DNA of 11,250 nt from Streptomyces speibonae (GTDB lineage Bacteria > Actinomycetota > Actinomycetes > Streptomycetales > Streptomycetaceae). The position numbers and the translations under genes are program-made. A model generated the notes under the pieces. It was given only the letters and a program-made list of their open reading frames with translations, ran no database searches and was not told the origin of the DNA. Within the stretch, counting starts at the first letter, position 1. Each line of letters opens with the position of its first letter. The stretch spans positions 70,636 to 81,885 of the forward strand of contig KL568541.1 in NCBI GenBank assembly GCA_000715605.1, written 5' to 3'. This document shows, one piece after another, positions 6,658-11,250 of the stretch.

Positions 6658-6682
6658 GCAGGGCGCTTGCCCTGCTTTCCTT
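6658..6682 (+). terminator. Rho-independent-like terminator of the toxin-antitoxin operon
   Basis: GCAGGGC (6658-6664) pairs perfectly with GCCCTGC (6669-6675) around a GCTT tetraloop, and TTTCCTT follows at 6676-6682. This begins about 10 bp after the antitoxin stop codon. Stem, tight loop and T-rich tail fit an intrinsic terminator better than most actinomycete examples do. Confidence 0.8.
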
Positions 6683-6689
6683 GAATGGT

Positions 6690-6728
6690 GAAGGTGGCGG
6701 CCCCGGCGACAGCGGGGCCGCCACCTTC
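6690..6728. terminator. Perfect 15-bp hairpin, second (possibly bidirectional) terminator
   Basis: GAAGGTGGCGGCCCC (6690-6704) is exactly complementary to GGGGCCGCCACCTTC (6714-6728) with a nine-base loop. It lies eight bases beyond the first hairpin. It has no long T-tract, as is common in Streptomyces. Its stability suggests it insulates the toxin-antitoxin unit from the MFS operon downstream. Confidence 0.75.
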
Positions 6729-6873
6729 CGTATGGGGTGGGTGCGCGACGGCTTTCCGGCGGGGAAAGGGTGCCTTGCCGGTGGGTGTCTTGTTCGGGGT
6801 GTCGTCGCTGGCCAAGGTGGGCCCACACGGTGGGCGGGCGCTTGGACGAGGTGTCCGGTCACCTCTGCACACA

Positions 6874-6929
6874 TTGATCACGTGCATCCAGCAGCCTCCA
6901 GTACGGTGGCGGTGCGAAGGGACGACCCC
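6874..6929 (+). promoter_or_regulatory. Likely promoter/ribosome-binding region of the MFS-AtuA operon
   Basis: The 200 bp between the 6690-6728 hairpin and the MFS start hold no gene. TTGATC at 6874-6879 resembles a -35 box, and CAGTAC at 6899-6904 is a poor -10 match 19 bases further on. AAGGGA at 6917-6922, seven bases before ATG 6930, is the ribosome-binding site that selects this start. The promoter assignment is tentative; the ribosome-binding site is clearer. Confidence 0.35.
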
Positions 6930-8207
6930 ATGACGACGATGACGTCCGAAGGGCAGCGACAAGGGACCAGACGTATTACGTTCCTGGTCGCTCTGGCGGT
7001 GTTCGCCCAGGAGTCGACGTGGAACTTCTACGAGTCACAGGTCCCCCCGCTCCTGAAGGAGCACCTCACCAGCGCGGCACTCGTCGGCCTGCTGATGGGC
7101 ATGGACAATCTGCTCGGCATCTTCATCCAGCCGTGGATCGGCAACCGGTCCGACCGCACCCGGACCTCCTGGGGCCGGCGCATCCCCTACCTGGTCGTCG
7201 GCATGCCGGTCGCCGCCGCCCTGTTCGTCGTCATACCGCACACGGCGGCGTCACTGCCGCTGCTGATCCTGATCATGTTCAGCTACGCACTCGTGGCCAA
7301 CAGCTTCAAACCGATCGCCGAGGCGCTCGTCCCCGACTTCGTCCCGCCCGGGAGACGCAGCCGCGCCAACGCAGCCGTCAAGATCGCCTCCAGTGTCACG
7401 ACCATCGTCGCCGCGCTCCTGAGCATCTTCCTGGTGGACGACCACCTGAACGTGGCGTTCGCCGTCCCCGCGGTCATCATGCTCCTCTCCGTCCTGGTCC
7501 TCGCGGCCACCGTGCGCGACAGCCAGTCCGACGCCTACCGGGCCGCCGTCGCGGAGAGCCGGGAGGCGCAGGCGGCGCAGCGCAAGGACCCGCGGGTGCG
7601 GGACACCTTCGTGGAGATCCTCAAGGACAGCGACCGCAGCCGGCTGCTCATCCTCTTCGCCATCCTGCTCTTCGGCGGCGCGTGGGCGGCGTCCCGCTCC
7701 CTGATGACGCCGTACGGCATGGAAGCGCTCGACATGTCACGAGGGGCCGCCGGCGGTCTCACCCTGCCCAGCGGCATCGCGTTCATCGTGGCCGCCTACC
7801 CCGCCGCGGTCCTGGCCGAGCGCTACGGACGGCTGCGGGTCATGGCCGCGGGCATGTCGGTCTTCGCCGCGGCCATGGTCCTGGGCACCCTCGTCCGGAC
7901 ACCGACCGGCGTCGCCGTGGCCCTGTGCCTGGCGGCGGCGGGCGCGACCTGCTTCCTCGTCAACGCGGTGGTGGTGCTGTGGAACCTCGCCCCGTCGGCC
8001 CGCGTCTTCGGCACCTACGCCGGCCTGTACACCGTCGGCTGGGCGAGCGGCGGCTTCCTCGGACCCGCGCTGGTGGGCGGCATGGTCGACATCACCGGCT
8101 GGCCGCTGATGCTCATGGACATCGCCGTCGTCGCCGTCCTCGCCGTCCTCGTCGTCATGAGGATCACCACCCTGCGGCGCCGCGCCGTCCCGGCCACCGC
8201 CACGTGA
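6930..8207 (+). CDS. MFS transporter, probable small-molecule importer of the operon
   Basis: The product is a 425-residue major facilitator with about twelve membrane helices in two halves. Helix 1 carries FAQESTWNFYESQVPPLL. The helix 2-3 loop has the motif-A-like QPWIGNRSDR...GRR (67-84), and the QP/SDR/GRR form recalls the GPH/SLC45-like sugar-transporter branch. A long charged cytoplasmic loop (about 195-235, DSQSDAYR to LKDSDRSR) links the halves. ATG 6930 is preceded by AAGGGA; the open frame back to 6681 runs through a terminator hairpin and is not coding. The stop is 56 bases before the dehydrogenase start, and the following genes run the same way. The transporter therefore likely brings in the substrate handled by the dehydrogenase and the AtuA/DUF4387 proteins. 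The substrate is unknown; a sugar acid or other organic acid is inference. Confidence 0.88.
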   Translation: MTTMTSEGQRQGTRRITFLVALAVFAQESTWNFYESQVPPLLKEHLTSAALVGLLMGMDNLLGIFIQPWIGNRSDRTRTSWGRRIPYLVVGMPVAAALFVVIPHTAASLPLLILIMFSYALVANSFKPIAEALVPDFVPPGRRSRANAAVKIASSVTTIVAALLSIFLVDDHLNVAFAVPAVIMLLSVLVLAATVRDSQSDAYRAAVAESREAQAAQRKDPRVRDTFVEILKDSDRSRLLILFAILLFGGAWAASRSLMTPYGMEALDMSRGAAGGLTLPSGIAFIVAAYPAAVLAERYGRLRVMAAGMSVFAAAMVLGTLVRTPTGVAVALCLAAAGATCFLVNAVVVLWNLAPSARVFGTYAGLYTVGWASGGFLGPALVGGMVDITGWPLMLMDIAVVAVLAVLVVMRITTLRRRAVPATAT

Positions 8208-8263
8208 CCACCGGCGGCCACCTCGCACCGCACGACCGCACAGCCAGAAATGAGGAACCATCC

Positions 8264-9244
8264 GTGGCCCGCATCCTGATCACGACGGACTACCTGAGGC
8301 CGGGCGACGAGGTCGACCGGTACCTGCGCGAGCACGGCCACACCACCGTCCACGCGCCGATGACCGGCCGTCGCGACCCCGAGGACCTCGTGGCCGCCCT
8401 CGACGGCGTCGACGGCGCCCTCGTCGCCGCGAACGAACCCTTCACCGCCGACGTCCTGTCCAGGGCCCCGCGCCTCAGGGCCGTCGTCCGCACGGGCGTG
8501 GGCCACGACTCCATCGACGTGGCCGCCGCACGCGAACTCGGCATCACGGTGAGCAACCTCCCGGGCATCAACGCCGGCGCCGTCGCCGAGTACACCCTCG
8601 GGCTGCTCCTGGCGGCGGCACGGCGGCTCGTGCAGAGCGCGACGGGAGTGGCGGCCGGCGGCTGGCCCCGGCAGGACGGCCACGAGCTGCGCGGGGCGAC
8701 CCTCGGGCTGATCGGATACGGGGCCGCCGCCCGCGCCGTGGTGCCGCTCGCCCGGGCCTTCGGCATGCGGGTGCTCTGTGCGACGAGCGTGCCGCACGGC
8801 GAGCGGACCGACCCCTCGGTGGAGTTCACCGGGCTCCCCGAACTGCTGGCCGCCTCCGACTACGTATCCGTGCACACCGCGCTGACGGAACGGACCCGAC
8901 ACCTGCTCGACGCCGACGCCTTCCGGCAGATGAAACCGACCGCGGTCCTGGTCAACACCGCGCGCGGGGCCGTCGTCGACGAACAGGCGCTCGCCGACGC
9001 GGTCCGTACGGGACGGATCGCTGGGGCGGCCCTGGACGTGGTGGGCGAGGAGCCGCTGCCCGCCGACAGCCCCCTGCGGGACGTCGAGGGAATCGTCGTC
9101 TACCCCCACATGGCGGGACAGACCGCCGAGGCGCGGGCCGCCGCGGGCCGGGAGGGCGCGGCCGAACTGGTGGCCGCCCTGGAGGGCCGGCCGCGCTTCG
9201 CCGTGAACGCCGCCCCCACACCGCCGGCCGGCGACCTCGGATGA
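8264..9244 (+). CDS. D-2-hydroxyacid dehydrogenase (NAD(P)-dependent)
   Basis: This 326-residue enzyme interconverts a D-2-hydroxyacid and its 2-oxoacid. The N-terminal catalytic domain contains RTGVGHDSIDVAAARELGI and NLPGINAGAVAEYTLGLLL, and the Rossmann domain covers about 100-285. The catalytic triad is present: Arg 234 (NTARGAVVDE), Glu 263 (GEEPLP) and His 282 (YPHMAGQT). The nucleotide loop reads GLIGYGAAAR (148-157), where the usual GxGxxG has Ala for the third Gly. The end of the next strand is CATSVPH rather than the usual acidic D-containing turn, so NADP preference is possible. GTG 8264 has GAGG six to nine bases upstream. The stop TGA at 9242 overlaps an ATG at 9241, but the next gene is better started at 9301. 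Residue 287 onward is a short Ala-rich tail. Confidence 0.93.
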   Translation: MARILITTDYLRPGDEVDRYLREHGHTTVHAPMTGRRDPEDLVAALDGVDGALVAANEPFTADVLSRAPRLRAVVRTGVGHDSIDVAAARELGITVSNLPGINAGAVAEYTLGLLLAAARRLVQSATGVAAGGWPRQDGHELRGATLGLIGYGAAARAVVPLARAFGMRVLCATSVPHGERTDPSVEFTGLPELLAASDYVSVHTALTERTRHLLDADAFRQMKPTAVLVNTARGAVVDEQALADAVRTGRIAGAALDVVGEEPLPADSPLRDVEGIVVYPHMAGQTAEARAAAGREGAAELVAALEGRPRFAVNAAPTPPAGDLG

Positions 9245-9300
9245 TCGCCGGCCCGACCACGCGCCGGACACCGGGAACGAAGCCCACAAGAAAGAGGAAC

Positions 9301-10686
9301 ATGGACAACGAACAGGTCGACAGCGTCAAGGTGCTGGCACCGACCGGCATGCTCGGGGCCGGTTTCCCCGAGGCCACCGTCGAACGCGGCCTGGCGCTCG
9401 GCGCCGACGTGATCTCCGTGGACGCGGGGAGCACCGACTCGGGCCCCTACTACCTCGGGTCCGCACAGCCCAAGACCACCCGCGCGGCCGTCGCCCGCGA
9501 CCTGCGCGTCCTGCTCAAAGCGGCGGCACGCGCCGGCATCCCGCTGATCGTGGGCTCCTGCGGCACCAGCGGCACCGACGCCGGCGTCGACTGGATCGCC
9601 GACATCACCGCCGAGATCCTCGCCGAGGAAGGGCTCGGCCTGCGGGTCGCCCGCATCTACAGCGAACAGGACGCCGCCACCCTCGTCGGGCATCTGGACG
9701 CCGGCCGCGTCCACGCCCTGCCGCCCCTGGGCGAGCTCACGGCCGAGACCCTCGAGAGCTGCACGCACATCGTGGCCATGATGGGCCACGAACCGATCGT
9801 CGCCGCCCTGGAGGCCGGCGCCCAGGTGGTCCTCGCCGGACGCGCCACCGACACGGCCAACGCGGCCGCCTACCCGCTGATGAAGGGCATGCCCGCCGGA
9901 CCCGCCTGGCACGCCGGCAAGATCATCGAATGCGGCGGGCAGTGCACCACCGACCCCCGGGCCGGGGGAGTGCTGGCCACCATCGACGCCGACGGCTTCA
10001 CCATCGAACCGCTCGACCCGACGGTCGCCTGCACCCCGATCCTGGTCGCCGCCCACATGCTCTACGAGACGGTCGACCCCTTCCAAATGCGTGAGCCCGA
10101 CGGCACCCTCGACGTCCGCGACGCCACCTACACCGCCCTCGACGACCGCCGGGTGCGGGTCGAGGGCTCGCGCTTCCACGTCGTCGGCCAGCACACCGTC
10201 AAGCTCGAAGGCGCCCGCGTCACCGGCTACGAGACCATGTCGTTCACCGCGATCCGCGACCCGCACATCCTCGAGCACATCGACGACTGGGCGGATCTCC
10301 TGCGCACCATCACCACGCAGCGCGTGGCGCAGACCCTCGGCCTGAGCGAGGACAAGTACGCCTTCGACGTGCGCCTGTACGGCTACAACGCCGTCCTCGG
10401 GGACCTCGACCCGGCGGAGGGGCCGCCGCGCGAGGTGGGCGTCATGCTCCTGGTCAACGCCCAGGACCAGAGCACCGCCACCGCCGTGGCGAAGGTCGCC
10501 AACCCGCTGATGCTGCACCTTCCGACCCCCGACATGAGCTATCTGCCCAGCCTCGCCTTCGCCACCTCACCGGCCGAGATCGAGCGCGGGCCCGCCTACG
10601 AGTTCGTGCTCAACCACGTCGTGGACACCACGAGCCCGACCGACATGTTCCGCATCGAGATCCAGGAGACCCCGCACCGTGGCTGA
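9301..10686 (+). CDS. AtuA-family (acyclic terpene utilization, DUF1446) protein
   Basis: This 461-residue protein of the AtuA N-terminal (DUF1446) family is named after a gene of the Pseudomonas citronellol/geraniol cluster, but no biochemical reaction is firmly assigned to the family. Conserved stretches are VLAPTGMLGAGF (11-22), DAGSTDSGPYYLGS (41-54), VGSCGTSGTDAGVDW (84-98), AGRATDTANAAAYPLMKG and KIIECGGQCTTDPRAGG. The Gly/Ser/Asp-rich loops suggest ligand binding. ATG 9301 is chosen because AAAGAGGA lies just upstream and homology begins about ten residues in. ATG 9241 would couple to the preceding stop (ATGA) but adds 20 basic, non-family residues. The DUF4387 gene overlaps its end by eight bases, so the two products are probably made together and may form a complex. 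Nothing in the sequence identifies terpenes as the substrate. Confidence 0.9.
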   Translation: MDNEQVDSVKVLAPTGMLGAGFPEATVERGLALGADVISVDAGSTDSGPYYLGSAQPKTTRAAVARDLRVLLKAAARAGIPLIVGSCGTSGTDAGVDWIADITAEILAEEGLGLRVARIYSEQDAATLVGHLDAGRVHALPPLGELTAETLESCTHIVAMMGHEPIVAALEAGAQVVLAGRATDTANAAAYPLMKGMPAGPAWHAGKIIECGGQCTTDPRAGGVLATIDADGFTIEPLDPTVACTPILVAAHMLYETVDPFQMREPDGTLDVRDATYTALDDRRVRVEGSRFHVVGQHTVKLEGARVTGYETMSFTAIRDPHILEHIDDWADLLRTITTQRVAQTLGLSEDKYAFDVRLYGYNAVLGDLDPAEGPPREVGVMLLVNAQDQSTATAVAKVANPLMLHLPTPDMSYLPSLAFATSPAEIERGPAYEFVLNHVVDTTSPTDMFRIEIQETPHRG

Positions 10687-11029
10687 CCGCACCCCCACCA
10701 CCCTCGCGGACCTCGCGCACGAGGTCCGGTCCAAGAACGCCGGACCCTTCTGGGTCACCATGGAACTCTTCATGCGCGACGCGAACGGCTACGCGATCGC
10801 CGCCGACCCGTCGTTCCTCGACGAGCGCAGGATCGCCGAGCTGTACGGGGTCGACGAGGACGACATCCAGATGTTCCGCATCCCCTCCCTGAACGTCGTC
10901 AAGATCTCCTTCCCGCGCCCGGTCGGCCAGGCCTCGCTCCGCGACCGCGACGTCCACTCCGGCCAGCACCACGTCCCGCTGGCGCTGCTGCCCGTACCGG
11001 ACGGGGCCCTCACGGTTCCGTCGGACTGA
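10679..11029 (+). CDS. DUF4387-family protein, probable partner of the AtuA-family protein
   Basis: This 116-residue protein covers one DUF4387 domain. LAHEVRSKNAGPFWVTMELF (residues 10-29 or so) carries the family's RSKNAGPF signature, and the C-terminal FPRPVGQASLRDRDVHSGQH stretch followed by HVPLALLPVP is the second conserved block. The family has no assigned reaction. It is typically encoded beside, and in some proteins fused to, DUF1446/AtuA proteins, which fits a two-component enzyme or accessory-subunit role. GTG 10679 has AGGAGA at 10664-10669, nine bases upstream, and overlaps the AtuA stop by eight bases. Expression is thus coupled. The protein has no membrane helix or signal peptide, so a cytoplasmic location is likely. 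Confidence 0.9.
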   Translation: MADRTPTTLADLAHEVRSKNAGPFWVTMELFMRDANGYAIAADPSFLDERRIAELYGVDEDDIQMFRIPSLNVVKISFPRPVGQASLRDRDVHSGQHHVPLALLPVPDGALTVPSD

Positions 11030-11055
11030 GCCCCCGGTCGCGCCACGCGCGGACG

Positions 11056-11125
11056 GCCTGCCGGAGCCGGGATTCAAGGGACCGCCAGGTTCCACGGGGG
11101 TGCGACGTCAGGGCGACCGGCAGGC
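11056..11125 (+). repeat. Nine-base inverted repeat in the leader before the last gene
   Basis: GCCTGCCGG (11056-11064) is the exact complement of CCGGCAGGC (11117-11125), with 52 bases between them. It sits in the 145-bp gap after the DUF4387 gene. It could close a long RNA stem, act as a weak terminator or attenuator, or be chance in GC-rich DNA. It does not match any riboswitch consensus I know. Confidence 0.35.
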
Positions 11126-11174
11126 TTCACGCCGCACGTCCCCGCACATCCCTCCCCCATGAAGGAGCAGTTCC

Positions 11175-11250
11175 TTGACGACATCCGCCGCGTCCCCCGC
11201 CGGACCGTCCGTGCGCCCGCCCGACCGGGGCCGTTTCACGGTCCGGCGCC
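11175..11250 (+). CDS. Start of an unidentified gene, cut by the window end
   Basis: TTG at 11175 is preceded by AAGGAG at 11162-11167 with ideal seven-base spacing, and the frame reads MTTSAASPAGPSVRPPDRGR and on to the window edge (25 codons). The Ser/Ala/Pro-rich start is typical of cytoplasmic leaders of actinomycete membrane or transport proteins, but the family cannot be read from so little. ATG 11159 in another frame (MKEQFLDDIRR) lacks its own ribosome-binding site and is less likely. Same direction and modest gap suggest it may belong to the MFS-AtuA operon. Confidence 0.5.
   Translation, partial: MTTSAASPAGPSVRPPDRGRFTVRR

Noticed and set aside
6681..6929. Upstream in-frame start of the MFS transporter
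   Set aside because: It would translate through a 15-bp terminator-like hairpin, and ATG 6930 has its own ribosome-binding site at the expected N-terminus.
7019..8263. Upstream part of the open frame that contains the dehydrogenase
   Set aside because: It is a shifted-frame shadow of the MFS gene with Arg/Pro-rich sequence; the dehydrogenase fold begins at GTG 8264.
9241..9300. ATG 9241 overlapping the dehydrogenase stop as start of AtuA
   Set aside because: It gives an ATGA overlap but adds 20 non-family residues. ATG 9301 has AAAGAGGA just upstream. It is not fully excluded.
9100..10518. 472-codon leftward open frame across the AtuA gene
   Set aside because: Antisense shadow: the product is repetitive Gly/Val/Asp-rich, with no domain, opposite a well-conserved gene.
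11030..11174. Cobalamin or other metabolite riboswitch before the last gene
   Set aside because: The conserved boxes of riboswitch classes I know were not found, only one simple inverted repeat.
1..11250. CRISPR arrays, tRNA/rRNA genes, insertion sequences or attachment sites
   Set aside because: I saw no regularly spaced repeats, tRNA-like cloverleaf with GTTC-A T-loop, transposase or integrase gene, or tRNA-end duplication on either strand.

Overview
The window comes from a high-GC actinomycete, almost certainly Streptomyces or a close relative. The signs are a strong codon-position GC bias, frequent GTG/TTG starts, and a trio typical of Streptomyces: an AbaA/RsbW-like ATPase, an Scr1-type (XRE + DUF5753) regulator and a DUF397 protein. 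Bases 2-20 are an exact Tn5 mosaic-end/Nextera adapter, so the left edge is a contig end with unremoved adapter and the first gene is cut by it.

Layout. (1) 20-1144 (+): 5'-truncated PAP2-family membrane phosphatase, tail-to-tail with a 545-residue polytopic membrane protein of GT-C-like architecture (1098-2735, -). (2) 2910-5085: a regulatory island. An ATPase gene (-) diverges from a rightward run of Scr1-like regulator, DUF397 protein and a mycothiol-dependent maleylpyruvate isomerase/DinB-fold protein. The rightward genes overlap one another, which suggests translational coupling. (3) 5086-5949: no intact gene. It holds a clearly decayed DUF4240 gene (5230-5631), with an internal deletion and several frame changes, and a second unidentified coding remnant. 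(4) 5950-6647: a toxin-first HigBA-like toxin-antitoxin pair with a possible leaderless promoter, followed by two strong hairpins (6658-6682 and 6690-6728). (5) 6930-11029: a tight catabolic-looking operon of an MFS importer, a D-2-hydroxyacid dehydrogenase, an AtuA-family (DUF1446) protein and a DUF4387 protein. A further gene starts at about 11175 and runs off the window.

The last block is the most interesting metabolically. An importer, a 2-hydroxyacid dehydrogenase with an atypical Rossmann loop, and the AtuA/DUF4387 pair probably take up and process one small organic acid. The substrate cannot be read from the sequence. Regions 2-4 look like accessory DNA, with regulators, a toxin-antitoxin pair and decaying genes between more conserved blocks.
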